Below, piece by piece: positions 1 through 8,927 of a stretch of DNA of 64,000 bases. The notes under the pieces were generated by a model. The model saw only the letters and a program-made list of their open reading frames with translations. It searched no databases and was not told the origin of the DNA. Source of the DNA: Clostridium thermobutyricum (lineage in GTDB: Bacteria; Bacillota; Clostridia; Ch29). The position numbers were made by a program, and so were the translations under genes. Location: NCBI GenBank assembly GCA_016842005.1, contig JAENYD010000003.1, positions 62,001-126,000 of the forward strand, read 5' to 3'. Numbering within the stretch: the stretch's first letter is position 1; each line of letters opens with the position of its first letter.

Positions 1-287
1 TGGGCTTCGGGCACCTGAATGCAATTGTGACAGGGGTCATGGCTGCCCGGTCCGTAGCCGGAGGCAAAGATTATGAGAAGCTTCTGAAGGGCATTCTGAA
101 GAACCTCAGGTGGAGGCTTGAATTCAGAAAGCTGTTCAATACCCTGGATGACAGGGATTATGACCGGCTGATAACTGCGATCGGACTGCCGGGGATAAGG
201 CATCTGCTGTATCATACCAACTTTAACGTTTTCAAATATGGCTCGCTGGCGATTAGACTGCTGTCCGGGGATAATAAACTGACATAG
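1..287 (+). CDS. NAD(P)/FAD-dependent oxidoreductase, C-terminal end (partial)
   Basis: The reading frame is open from base 3, upstream of the GTG chosen by the ORF track, so this is the 3' end of a longer gene cut by the window edge. The visible 94 residues begin GFGHLNAIVTG and continue into a basic helical tail. A Gly-rich loop followed by N-A-x-x-x-G and an 'AA..V..GKDYE' helix is typical of the C-terminal part of geranylgeranyl reductase/FixC-like FAD oxidoreductases, where it contacts the FAD and closes the domain. The Rossmann motif is outside the window, so substrate and exact subfamily cannot be read. It is followed convergently, 6 bp away, by the germination permease gene. Confidence 0.55.
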   Translation, partial: GFGHLNAIVTGVMAARSVAGGKDYEKLLKGILKNLRWRLEFRKLFNTLDDRDYDRLITAIGLPGIRHLLYHTNFNVFKYGSLAIRLLSGDNKLT

Positions 288-293
288 GGACAA

Positions 294-1424
294 TCAGCTT
301 ATGGATTTAGGGCTTTTTTCAGTCTTTGACCTGAGGGTTGAGATTAAAAGAAGAAGGGCAGGGATTACGAACGAAACAGTCAGGCTGAAAAAGGGGAAGA
401 TGGTTTGTATATACCGGTTGATGCCTGCTATATTGTCCGCCGAGGCTATGGAAAGGACGATAATAAGCACTCCGGCAGGTATAATCATATACCTGTATGA
501 CCTGAAGCCAAAGAACTGTGATATGGACAGGACAGATACGTAGTAGAAAATCGTAATCTTCAGAAAAATACCTATGGTCCATACCCCTATTATGAGGATA
601 TCCATTTTTTCAATGTACTGTCCCAGCCGGGCCAGCCTTACAAAAAGCAGGGCAGGGAACATAAGGTGTTCTGTGAGCTGGCCGTATACTGCTATGGTAA
701 GGACTCCTGCTTCCATGGCCAGGCCCAGTATTAACACCGCAACAAAGATATTTTTTTTTATCCCCGCCCTGTCACTGACAAAGGGTATCAGCTGGAGAAC
801 CACAACAGCTTCAATGATCCATGCCTGTATCAATATGCTACCCCTGATGGCCGGCTTGATGCCGTCGGCTAAAACCGGAAGAAAGTTCTTGAAATCCATA
901 TTGGGTATGTTAATCAGCGGAATGAATATCAGAATGATCAAGCCGAGGGGGAGAAACAATTCATTTATACGCGCGATTACCTCCAGCCCCATTGTTACCG
1001 CATAGGCGGCCACCATTATTACTACTATGCTGTATACTATCATGGGGGAATCCGGGTTGTACGCAATAAGAAAAAGCTCCCCCAGTTCCCTTGTAACGGT
1101 CCAGGCAGCCATAAGGAAAAAGTATATATAAACAAGTCCTACAGCCTTACCCAGAGGTTTCCCGAGGATATCGCAGGCATATTGCAACAGGGTTTTTTCG
1201 GGATACCTGAGACCCAGCAGCAGGAAGATATAAATTATGACAGTTGCCGCCGCAGTACCCAGTATTACTGATATCCACGCATCGCGCTTTGCCTCCTGGG
1301 CAACGTATGCAGGAAGAAATACATCGATAGTCGCAATCATAAGAACCAGCATCAGGAAAGACAGCTGCAGGGATGAAATTTTCCCTTTCTCCAGCATATG
1401 ACAGGAAACTGTTGTTTTGTTCAT
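294..1424 (-). CDS. Spore germination permease, GerKB/GerAB family (amino acid permease fold)
   Basis: About 376 residues of nearly continuous hydrophobic helices (roughly ten membrane segments) with short charged loops, ending in a basic tail. The pattern and length match the endospore germination permease family (GerAB/GerKB, APC superfamily), the integral inner-membrane subunit of Ger-type germinant receptors. No GerKA or GerKC gene lies beside it, so it is either an orphan subunit or belongs to a receptor encoded elsewhere. The ORF track starts at 1451; I prefer the internal ATG at 1424 because AAGGATG lies 8 bases upstream, and a further ATG at 1397 is also possible. Family assignment is good; the germinant is unknown. 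Confidence 0.75.
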   Translation of the reverse strand: MNKTTVSCHMLEKGKISSLQLSFLMLVLMIATIDVFLPAYVAQEAKRDAWISVILGTAAATVIIYIFLLLGLRYPEKTLLQYACDILGKPLGKAVGLVYIYFFLMAAWTVTRELGELFLIAYNPDSPMIVYSIVVIMVAAYAVTMGLEVIARINELFLPLGLIILIFIPLINIPNMDFKNFLPVLADGIKPAIRGSILIQAWIIEAVVVLQLIPFVSDRAGIKKNIFVAVLILGLAMEAGVLTIAVYGQLTEHLMFPALLFVRLARLGQYIEKMDILIIGVWTIGIFLKITIFYYVSVLSISQFFGFRSYRYMIIPAGVLIIVLSIASADNIAGINRYIQTIFPFFSLTVSFVIPALLLLISTLRSKTEKSPKSIS

Positions 1425-1529
1425 GTGCACCATCCTTGTGGTCTTGTTCAATCAGTCCTGTCTTCTATTATTTGTCGAAATCCCGGGCGATATTCCCTAA
1501 CTGGAGCAATTAACCCTGTCCAAAATAGA

Positions 1530-1665
1530 ATAGTATTACCAACCCGGATGCCGGGACAGCCAGGACCTTGTCCCTTAGCATCACGTCTTCCCTCCCGCCC
1601 ATCTCACCGGAGCCTGGGCTTCCTCGGGAGTACAAACAAAAAGTACCGTCCCGTTTGTTTCTTTA
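1530..1665. other. GC-rich structured intergenic element, possible RNA
   Basis: The 430 bp gap between the divergent germination permease and phosphosugar mutase genes holds a compact GC-rich block in otherwise AT-rich spacer. I can fold CCCGG-ATG-CCGGG at 1543-1555, an overlapping GGGAC/GTCCC pair at 1553-1574, and a two-part hairpin at 1592-1630 (CTCCCG/CGGGAG outside, GCCCA/TGGGC inside). I recognise no riboswitch class on either strand. It could be a leader of the minus-strand permease, a stand-alone RNA or a repeat with no other copy in this window. Confidence 0.3.
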
Positions 1666-1726
1666 TGTTTTTATTCTTCTTTTGTTCCAGGATTGAAAAT
1701 TTCTTCATGGGAAATTCAACTAAAAA

Positions 1727-1756
1727 TTGTTAAGCCCTTTTGTTTGTGAGTATAAT
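1727..1756 (+). promoter_or_regulatory. Probable sigma-A type promoter for pgcA-pgi
   Basis: TTGTTA at 1727-1732 and a perfect TATAAT at 1751-1756 are separated by 18 bases, about 100 bp upstream of the phosphosugar mutase start. No other strong -10 box is seen in the gap. Confidence 0.4.
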
Positions 1757-1857
1757 ATATGTATAGGCCATACAGCCGTATATAGTCACAAAAATAATTT
1801 TTCCGGTTATTTTGGAGAACTGCTCCCGCTGAAATCATGCTGACAGGGGTGAATGCT

Positions 1858-3597
1858 TTGAACTGTATGATGGAGTACCAGTGCTGGCTTGACAGCAGTT
1901 ATATTGATGAAGACACCAAGAGAGAACTTATGTCCATAAGGAATGACCCGGGAGAAATTGAGGACAGGTTTTACAGGCATCTTGAGTTTGGGACAGCAGG
2001 GCTGAGGGGTGTAATAGGGGCCGGACTGAACCGGATGAACCGGTATACCGTGGCAAGGACCACCCAGGGCCTGGCCAATTACATAAAGAAATCAGGAGAA
2101 GCTGAAAACGGGGCCAGTGTTGTAATAGCCTATGATTCAAGACATATGTCCGATCAGTTTGCTCTGCAGGCTGCCCTGGTGCTGAACAGGAACGGAATAA
2201 AGACGTATCTTTTCGAGAGCCTGAGGCCTACTCCCGAATTATCCTTTGCAGTAAGAGAACTGAAGGCAACGGCAGGTATAGTGATTACTGCCAGCCATAA
2301 TCCTCCCCAGTACAACGGTTATAAAGTCTACTGGAGGGACGGGGGTCAGATAACCCCGGACAGGGCGGAGGCAATAACAGATGAAATTGATGCCATCACC
2401 GATTTGTCCCAGGCACAAATCATGGAGAGGAACGAAGCTGTTGATAAAGGGCTTCTTGTAATGATCGGCAGGGATATTGACGAGAAGTACACCGAAAAAG
2501 TGGTTTCCCTCTGTCTGAACAGGGAAATGGCAAGGGAGCACGGCAGAAAACTGAATATAGTATATACCCCGCTGTACGGTACCGGTAATAAACCGGTGAG
2601 GGAAGTCCTTCAAAAAGCCGGGTTTGAAGATGTACACGTGGTAGAAGAACAGGAATTGCCGGACCCTGATTTTCCCACTGCCCGGTCTCCAAACCCGGAA
2701 GACCCCGGGGCATTGAGACTGGCCATTGAAAAGGCGGGAAGGATTGGAGCCGATATTGTACTCGGTACCGACCCCGACTGCGACAGGGTGGGTATGGCCG
2801 TCAGGAACAATAAAAATGAATTTGTTGTTCTGACCGGCAACCAGATTGGAGCCCTGCTGGTGGAATATGTACTGTCCCGGAGGGATGAGCTGCGCATTTC
2901 CACCCCCGGAGACGTAATAGTCAAAAGCGTTGTCACCAGCGAGATGGGGAGGGTTATTGGAGCCGCCTTTGGCGTGGATACCGTTGACACCCTTACGGGG
3001 TTCAAATTTATTGCGGAAAAGATTGAAGAGTATTCCCGCAGCGGTGGGAGGAATTTTGTCTTCGGTTATGAAGAGAGCAACGGGTACCTGTACGGTGATT
3101 TTGTGAGGGATAAGGACGGTGTGATAGCCTCCCTTATCATATGTGAAATGGCTCTGTATTACAAGCTTAAAGGGCTTACGGTGTACCAGGCCCTGGAGGG
3201 GCTGTATGAGAAATTCGGCTATTTTGTCGAGGATGTGAAGTCCATAAGGCACGAAGGCAGGGAAGGAGAAGAAAGAATAGGCAGGATAATGGATTATTTC
3301 AGAGACAGCTGGGTCAAAGTGAACAGTAGACTTAACGGCAAAGTGGAAGAAATGAGGGACTACCTCAAGGGCACTTGCTGTTATCCTGCGTCGGGGAAGA
3401 AGGTAAAGGCCGAGCTGCCGACTTCCAATGTCCTGTACTATAAACTGCACAATGGTTGCTGGTTCTGCATCAGGCCCTCCGGTACCGAGCCCAGGATAAA
3501 AATATATTTTTCTGCTGCAGGGAAAACCAGGGCAGAAGCACTGGACAGGTTGAAGTACATGCAGGAAAAAGTTATGGGTATGGTGGATTTTGAGTAG
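1858..3597 (+). CDS. pgcA: Phospho-sugar mutase (alpha-phosphoglucomutase type)
   Basis: Interconverts glucose-1-phosphate and glucose-6-phosphate (or mannose phosphates) in the cytoplasm, feeding cell-surface sugar synthesis. All four signatures of the alpha-D-phosphohexomutase superfamily are present: the phosphoserine loop ITASHNP, the metal loop TDPDCDR, the sugar-binding GYEESNGY and the phosphate-binding RPSGTEPR near the C-terminus. At about 580 residues it has the length of the PgcA/YbbT-type Firmicute enzymes. I choose the TTG at 1858, not the ATG at 1837, because AGGGGTGA sits 5 bases upstream of it. Glucose-6-phosphate isomerase follows after 26 bp, so the two form an operon linking fructose-6-P to glucose-1-P. 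Confidence 0.9.
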   Translation: MNCMMEYQCWLDSSYIDEDTKRELMSIRNDPGEIEDRFYRHLEFGTAGLRGVIGAGLNRMNRYTVARTTQGLANYIKKSGEAENGASVVIAYDSRHMSDQFALQAALVLNRNGIKTYLFESLRPTPELSFAVRELKATAGIVITASHNPPQYNGYKVYWRDGGQITPDRAEAITDEIDAITDLSQAQIMERNEAVDKGLLVMIGRDIDEKYTEKVVSLCLNREMAREHGRKLNIVYTPLYGTGNKPVREVLQKAGFEDVHVVEEQELPDPDFPTARSPNPEDPGALRLAIEKAGRIGADIVLGTDPDCDRVGMAVRNNKNEFVVLTGNQIGALLVEYVLSRRDELRISTPGDVIVKSVVTSEMGRVIGAAFGVDTVDTLTGFKFIAEKIEEYSRSGGRNFVFGYEESNGYLYGDFVRDKDGVIASLIICEMALYYKLKGLTVYQALEGLYEKFGYFVEDVKSIRHEGREGEERIGRIMDYFRDSWVKVNSRLNGKVEEMRDYLKGTCCYPASGKKVKAELPTSNVLYYKLHNGCWFCIRPSGTEPRIKIYFSAAGKTRAEALDRLKYMQEKVMGMVDFE

Positions 3598-3623
3598 ATT
3601 ACAGGGACTGAAAGGAGAAATCG

Positions 3624-5003
3624 ATGTTGGAGAGGGTCAGACTGGACTATTCCAATCTGCTGGTTGCAGACGAAGGGATAATGGAAGAGATACACGGTAT
3701 CAGGAAACGGATAACCTGTGCTGTGGCAGGGATGCGAAAAAAGAAGGAGAGCAATCTCCAGGGTTTTTTCAGACTGCCCTATCAGACTGAAGAGAAGGAA
3801 GATATAAAGATACATGCCCGCTATATCAAAGAGAATTTCGAAAATTTTGTTGTGGTAGGAATAGGGGGGTCTGCCCTGGGGAACAGGTTTCTTCACAGGG
3901 CTTTGAACCATCCTTATTATAACATGCTTTCATGGGAAGAAAGAAAAGGCTGTCCGAGGATTTTTGTGCTGGACAGTATTGATACCGATTACCTGGCAGG
4001 GCTCCTAGACATACTTGACCTTAAAAAGACCGCTTTTAACATAATAACCAAATCGGGCGGTACCAGCGAGACAATGGCCAATTTCATGGTGATCAGAGAC
4101 CTGCTGGAAAGAATGGTGGGCCGGGAACGGGCGCCAGAACACATAACGGTCACTACCGACAGGGAAAGGGGAAGTCTGCTGAAAATTGCCCGGGAAAAAG
4201 GATACAGGACCTTTTATATACCCCAAAATGTAGGGGGCAGGTATTCGGTTCTGTCTCCCGTGGGACTGTTGTCTGCAGCGGTGAGCGGTATTGATATTGA
4301 CGGACTGCTGGAGGGGGCGTCGGATATGGCTGAGAGATGCAGCAAAGAAAATCCCTTTAACAATCCTGCCCTGCTGGCGGCCATATTCCAGTACCTGGCC
4401 TACAGGAGGGGCAAGAATATCTCGGTTGTCATGCCCTATTCGGAATTCCTGGACGGCTTCGGGGACTGGTACTGCCAGTTGTGGGCTGAGAGCCTTGGCA
4501 AGACCCGGGATGCGGAGTCAACAGGGCAGACACCGGTAAAAGCTGTAGGGGCAAGGGATCAGCATTCCCTGCTCCAGCTGTTCCTGGATGGACCGGATGA
4601 CAAGATATACACCCTGCTGGAGGTGGAGAACAGGGATAGGGATTTTGAAATCCCCCGGCAGGACATGGGGGACAAGGGAGTGAACTATCTTTCGGGTAAT
4701 TCGGTCGGAAAACTGCTGAATTCGGAGTTCCGGGCCACCGGGTATGTACTGACAAAAAGGAAGAGAATGAACTACCGGCTTATCCTGCCGCACATTTCGT
4801 CGAATACCATTGGTCAGCTGGTATTTCTCTATATGTACATGACGGCTTATGCAGGCGAGTTGCTGGGGATAGATGCCTTCAACCAGCCGGCGGTTGAAGA
4901 GGGTAAAACCATTACATACGGACTTATGAACAGGGAAGGTTATGAAGACAGGGCTGAGGAGATGCTGAACTGGGAGAAATCGGTGAAGAGGGTGTATGTA
5001 TGA
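3624..5003 (+). CDS. pgi: Glucose-6-phosphate isomerase
   Basis: Catalyses glucose-6-phosphate/fructose-6-phosphate interconversion in glycolysis and gluconeogenesis. The protein (459 residues, the shorter bacterial form) has the first SIS domain with VVGIGGSALG, the substrate loop ITKSGGTSET, the conserved GGRYSVLSPVGLL segment, the QHS stretch and a C-terminal FNQPAVEEGK with the catalytic lysine region. A GAAAGGAG site lies just upstream of the ATG. Co-directional with pgcA (26 bp gap). A weak hairpin with a T-rich tail at about 5030-5056 may end the transcript. Confidence 0.93.
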   Translation: MLERVRLDYSNLLVADEGIMEEIHGIRKRITCAVAGMRKKKESNLQGFFRLPYQTEEKEDIKIHARYIKENFENFVVVGIGGSALGNRFLHRALNHPYYNMLSWEERKGCPRIFVLDSIDTDYLAGLLDILDLKKTAFNIITKSGGTSETMANFMVIRDLLERMVGRERAPEHITVTTDRERGSLLKIAREKGYRTFYIPQNVGGRYSVLSPVGLLSAAVSGIDIDGLLEGASDMAERCSKENPFNNPALLAAIFQYLAYRRGKNISVVMPYSEFLDGFGDWYCQLWAESLGKTRDAESTGQTPVKAVGARDQHSLLQLFLDGPDDKIYTLLEVENRDRDFEIPRQDMGDKGVNYLSGNSVGKLLNSEFRATGYVLTKRKRMNYRLILPHISSNTIGQLVFLYMYMTAYAGELLGIDAFNQPAVEEGKTITYGLMNREGYEDRAEEMLNWEKSVKRVYV

Positions 5004-5167
5004 TAAAAAGCAGGAGGTGTGGGTTTTGGTGAAGAGACCTGTCTCCCTCTTCTTATTTTACCTTTTTTAAGAGGATATTGGGAAACAAGAGAAAAAGGCT
5101 CAAAAATATTCCAGATTTTGTCGAGGATATAATGAGGAACAAGTTTCACTTTATTGGGGGGTAAGCT

Positions 5168-7300
5168 GTGCCTGAAGATAACAAGGTTTTTGAAAACAAC
5201 CTCAGGAAAAACAATGATATCTTAAGGTTAGTGAACGCTCTTTTGCACATGTCCCTGGAGAATGCCACTCTCGAACACATTATGGCGGAAGCCCTGGATT
5301 CAATTGTTTCAATTCCGTGGCTCCCCTTTGAAAAAGCAGGGAGCATATTTCTGACAGAAGATGAACCCCGTGTTCTGGTACTGAAAAAGGCAATAAATAT
5401 GTCCGGCCGTATCTTTGAAAGGTGTTCCCGGATTCCTTTCGGGACATGTCTATGTGGGAGGGCAGCATCAACCGGACAGATAATCTTTGCTAACAGCAGC
5501 GATCAGGAAATGCTGCAGGATGATGCATCTGTACTCCCCCACAGCCACTGCTGTATTCCGCTGGTATTCAACAAAAAAACCATTGGAGTGGTCAACTTGA
5601 GACTTAGAAAAGGAGCCCGCCTTACCAGAGAGGAAATCAAATCCGTTACCACTATCACCAACACCGTTACTGACGTAATAATCAGGAAACAGATGGAAGA
5701 GGAACTGAACCTCCAAAGGGCTTTTTTCGAACAGCTTTTCGAAAATTCTCCCCAGGCAATTGTTATGGTGGACAATCGTGACAGGATTATCAGCATAAAC
5801 AAAGGTTTCGAGAAGCTCTTCGGCTACTCCTTGGAGGAAACCAGGGACCGTTATATAAACGACCTGGTTGTTCCTTCGGACCTGGTTGAAGAAGCAGAAT
5901 ACATTTCAGGCAGAGTGCTCAAGGGCGAAGTAATGTACAAAGAAACCACCAGGAAATGCAGCGACGGCAGCAGGGTGCATGTTGCCCTGCTTACATATCC
6001 AATAATGGCAAACGGCAGGCAGGTTGGAGTATACGGCATATATAGCGATATTACCGCCCGCAAGCTGATAGAGAAGGCACTGCTTGAAAGTGAAGAACGG
6101 TACCGGATACTGTTTGATTATAATCCTGAAGCTATTTTTGTGCACGACGGAGAAAGGGGTTTGATAGCCAACAACGCCGGCCTTAAATTACTGAAATTAG
6201 AAAATATGGGAGAATTTATAGGAGCGCCCGTAATGGATTTCATACATCCGGATTTCAGGGAAAAAGTAAGAGAAAGGATGAAGCAGGTAGAAAAAGACGG
6301 TAAACCCCTGCCCCGCTTTGAACTGAAATTTATTGGAAAAGACGGCAGTCATGTATATGCAGAAATAAAAACCATACCTTTTTTGTTCAAGGGAAGGAAG
6401 GCTGTAATGAGCCTGGCCCGGGACATTTCTGACCGTAAAAGAGCGGAGGAGCTTCAAAAAAATGTTAAAGAGAAGGAAGAACTGCTGTATGAAGCCTTAA
6501 AATACGAAAAACTGAGAACAGAGTTTTTCGCCAACATCTCCCATGAACTGAGGACGCCACTGACACTCATGTTCAGCGTAGTACAGATGCTGGAACTCTA
6601 CATGGGTGATTACTCTTCATGCAGGAGCGGTGAAAAGGCAAACAAGCATGTAAAAACTTTAAAACAGAATTGCTACCGGTTGCTGAGACTGATTAATAAT
6701 CTGATTGACATAACCAAAATCGACACGGGATATTTTATGATAGAACTGCAGAACCAGGATATTGTCAATATCGTGGAAAACATAGCTCTTTCTGTTGCGG
6801 AGCATCTTGAAAGTAAAGGTATAAAATTAATATTCGATACCGATGTGGAAGAAAAGGTTATCGCTTGTGATGCGGACAAAATAGAAAGGATTATGCTGAA
6901 TCTGCTGTCCAACGGGGCAAAGTTTACCGAAAGGGGTGGGAATATTTCTGTTAATTTGCATGACAGGGGAGATCAGGTGGTTATTTCGGTTAAGGATACC
7001 GGTATCGGTATACCGGAGGACAAACTGGACGAGGTGTTCGAAAGGTTCAGACAGATAGAAAATACCCTGACCAGAACACACCAGGGGAGCGGTATAGGCT
7101 TATCCCTCGTCAAAGCCCTTGTTGAGATGCACGGTGGCAGTATTTCGGTCAAAAGTGAGTACGGGAAAGGAAGCGAGTTTATTATCCAGTTGCCCGCCGT
7201 ATTGGTGGATGGAAAGGATGCAGCATCAATTAAGGATGTAAATAATAAGCACAGTTATATCGAGAGGATCAATATTGAGTTCTCAGAGATATATTCATGA
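5168..7300 (+). CDS. Orphan hybrid-input sensor histidine kinase, GAF-PAS-PAS-HisKA-HATPase
   Basis: A 710-residue kinase with no membrane segment, so probably cytoplasmic. Order: GAF domain (about 15-180), PAS (about 190-310, FFEQLFENSPQAIVMVD), PAS (about 315-435), phospho-acceptor helix with FFANISHELRTPL (about 460), and a HATPase domain with NLLSNGAKFT, DTGIGIPEDKL and GSGIGLSLVK. The GAF domain carries GTCLCG and a later HSHCCIP, a Cys/His pattern suggestive of a metal or cofactor site. No response regulator is adjacent, so the partner is unknown. Start is GTG with GGGGGG 6 bases upstream; a TATAAT at 5128 may be its promoter. The last 40 residues after the HATPase domain are not recognisable. 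Confidence 0.88.
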   Translation: MPEDNKVFENNLRKNNDILRLVNALLHMSLENATLEHIMAEALDSIVSIPWLPFEKAGSIFLTEDEPRVLVLKKAINMSGRIFERCSRIPFGTCLCGRAASTGQIIFANSSDQEMLQDDASVLPHSHCCIPLVFNKKTIGVVNLRLRKGARLTREEIKSVTTITNTVTDVIIRKQMEEELNLQRAFFEQLFENSPQAIVMVDNRDRIISINKGFEKLFGYSLEETRDRYINDLVVPSDLVEEAEYISGRVLKGEVMYKETTRKCSDGSRVHVALLTYPIMANGRQVGVYGIYSDITARKLIEKALLESEERYRILFDYNPEAIFVHDGERGLIANNAGLKLLKLENMGEFIGAPVMDFIHPDFREKVRERMKQVEKDGKPLPRFELKFIGKDGSHVYAEIKTIPFLFKGRKAVMSLARDISDRKRAEELQKNVKEKEELLYEALKYEKLRTEFFANISHELRTPLTLMFSVVQMLELYMGDYSSCRSGEKANKHVKTLKQNCYRLLRLINNLIDITKIDTGYFMIELQNQDIVNIVENIALSVAEHLESKGIKLIFDTDVEEKVIACDADKIERIMLNLLSNGAKFTERGGNISVNLHDRGDQVVISVKDTGIGIPEDKLDEVFERFRQIENTLTRTHQGSGIGLSLVKALVEMHGGSISVKSEYGKGSEFIIQLPAVLVDGKDAASIKDVNNKHSYIERINIEFSEIYS

Positions 7301-7355
7301 TCAGTGCATAATTCAAAGGTAACTGCATCTGCCCGTCATTGGATATGTAACTGCC

Positions 7356-7649
7356 TTAAGATGCGGATGCCAGTATGGCCAACAGGAGAAATGTAAGAAA
7401 ACCTATACTTGTCAGCTGGTCCACCAGCGTCAGGTATTTTTTCTTTTTTTTTGATGAAAGATTTTGATCGTGCTTAATCATTGCTGTAAGGACATCTTCC
7501 AAGGGACCTGCCGTAATGATGGCCAGGGTTATATATGCCGGCACCCTACTGCCTTTCTTGAGATACAAAAATAAAGAAAGCAGGACGATAACGGTTCCCA
7601 GGACATAATTGAGAAATTTCAGGCCCCCTTCAAGGTCCAGATCCCTCAT
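7356..7649 (-). CDS. Small hypothetical membrane protein
   Basis: 97 residues with two clear hydrophobic spans (about residues 13-30 and 72-95) and a lysine-rich SSKKKKK linker, giving a two- or three-helix inner-membrane protein. An ideal AAAGGAGG lies 8 bases before the ATG, which supports a real gene despite its size. It stands alone between the convergent kinase gene and the divergent DUF2935-like gene. I do not recognise a family. Confidence 0.6.
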   Translation of the reverse strand: MRDLDLEGGLKFLNYVLGTVIVLLSLFLYLKKGSRVPAYITLAIITAGPLEDVLTAMIKHDQNLSSKKKKKYLTLVDQLTSIGFLTFLLLAILASAS

Positions 7650-7861
7650 TGATTAATCCTCCTTTCACAGTGTAATTATTGCCCTGTAAATATATAATAT
7701 GCAGTTTCCCTGTCCATGGATATACAATTGCAGACTTGAAGGCCCGGTTGTTATATGGTAGGATTTGCAGCGGGCCTGCCGTTCTATTATATCTGTCGAT
7801 GTCAAAACCGGTTCTTGATACATATGATGAATTAAGTGTTTTGAGAAGGAGGTGAAATGCT

Positions 7862-8305
7862 TTGTATTGTTATACCGTTGCAAACAGTGTTAATTGTGTT
7901 GTAAGGGAACTGAGATTGTGGTCCGGAATCTCCTCCGAACATCCTGTTTTCCTGAGGACGGTTGCCGGGTTGAGCAGGAAACACTTGAGCAAAAAAATCA
8001 TACAGGATTTGGAAAAATCCGGGCAGAAATTCCGGGACATATATACCTGTGCCGGTGAATATGCGATAAAATGGGAGAAAATGTATTGCTACCCGGCGGA
8101 GGCACAGACATTCATCGGGGAACTGGTAAACTGCCTGCAGAGTTTCCTGGAAGAAATCTGCAGTTTTCTGGAAATACTTAATGAACTGAAGGAATACGGA
8201 AAGCAGGACCGGGTATGGCAGGCCCTTGTGGAACATGTCGGGCAGGAAGAAAAGTATATGCACAGGCTGATGGAGACCCTGATGAGGCAGATAAATATTC
8301 GGTAA
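7862..8305 (+). CDS. DUF2935-like four-helix-bundle protein
   Basis: 147 residues, helical, soluble. The segment RELRLWSGISSEHPVFL and a later HVGQEEKYMHRL resemble the DUF2935 family of clostridia and bacilli, whose paired His/Glu residues suggest a ferritin- or hemerythrin-like metal bundle. Many family members carry two such units; this one looks like one. The TTG at 7862 is the right start: AAGGAGGTG lies 7 bases upstream, and the nearby ATG at 7857 is in another frame that stops after 15 codons. Six cysteines are clustered in the N-terminal half and centre. Family assignment is by eye only. Confidence 0.55.
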   Translation: MYCYTVANSVNCVVRELRLWSGISSEHPVFLRTVAGLSRKHLSKKIIQDLEKSGQKFRDIYTCAGEYAIKWEKMYCYPAEAQTFIGELVNCLQSFLEEICSFLEILNELKEYGKQDRVWQALVEHVGQEEKYMHRLMETLMRQINIR

Positions 8306-8407
8306 TTTTTCAATAAAAGAAGAATTTGTGCTATAATTTAAGATGTAATTGTACACAACAGTGCAGAAAATGACCATAATAAAGTTAATTTTTAGGGGGT
8401 CTTATTT

Positions 8408-8923
8408 TTGAAGAGCTATGTGCAGGTGTATACCGGCGATGGCAAAGGAAAGACTACCGCAGCCATTGGCCTTGCAATAAGGGCTGTGGGTGCGGGTCTT
8501 AAAGTGTTTATCGGGCAGTTTGTAAAAAATATGTATTATAATGAATTAAAACCGCTGCAGAAGTTTTATCCCAACATAGTAGTCAAACAATACGGAAGAA
8601 GTTGTTTCATATACAATGACCCTGTCGAGGAAGACATTCAGGCTGCCCGAAAGGGTTTTGAAGAGATTGAAAGAGTGATTAAGTCGGAGGAATATGACAT
8701 TGTAATACTGGATGAGGCGAACATCGCCATGCATTATAAACTCATCCCTGTAGAAGATTTCATCAGACTGATTGATGAAAGACCTGAGGGTGTGGAACTT
8801 GTTTTTACAGGCAGGAGGGCTCCCGTCCGCCTCCTTGAAAAGGCGGACCTCATTACTGAAATGAAAGAAGTCAGACATTATTACAGCCAGGGGATAGAAG
8901 CCCGGGAAGGCATTGAAAAATAG
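8408..8923 (+). CDS. cobO: Cob(I)alamin adenosyltransferase, CobO/BtuR type
   Basis: Transfers the 5'-deoxyadenosyl group of ATP to cob(I)alamin to make coenzyme B12. The N-terminal P-loop GDGKGKTTAAIGLA, the following QFVK strand and the VILDEANIA acidic motif are diagnostic of the CobA/CobO/BtuR family; 171 residues is the normal size. TTG start with AGGGGGT upstream; a TATAAT at 8332 is a likely -10 box. No other cobalamin gene is nearby, so it probably serves salvage. Convergent with splB, which begins 4 bp after its stop. Confidence 0.9.
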   Translation: MKSYVQVYTGDGKGKTTAAIGLAIRAVGAGLKVFIGQFVKNMYYNELKPLQKFYPNIVVKQYGRSCFIYNDPVEEDIQAARKGFEEIERVIKSEEYDIVILDEANIAMHYKLIPVEDFIRLIDERPEGVELVFTGRRAPVRLLEKADLITEMKEVRHYYSQGIEAREGIEK

Positions 8924-8927
8924 TCAG

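Noticed and set aside
1530-1665. Known riboswitch (cobalamin, SAM, c-di-GMP, TPP) on either strand
   Set aside because: None of the core motifs of these classes is visible; left as an unidentified structured element.
2239-3450. 403-residue ORF on the minus strand
   Set aside because: It lies wholly antisense to pgcA, has no ribosome site or recognisable motif, and pgcA shows all family signatures.
4518-4793. Minus-strand ORFs within pgi (also 4429-4755)
   Set aside because: Shadow frames of a gene with complete glucose-6-phosphate isomerase signatures.
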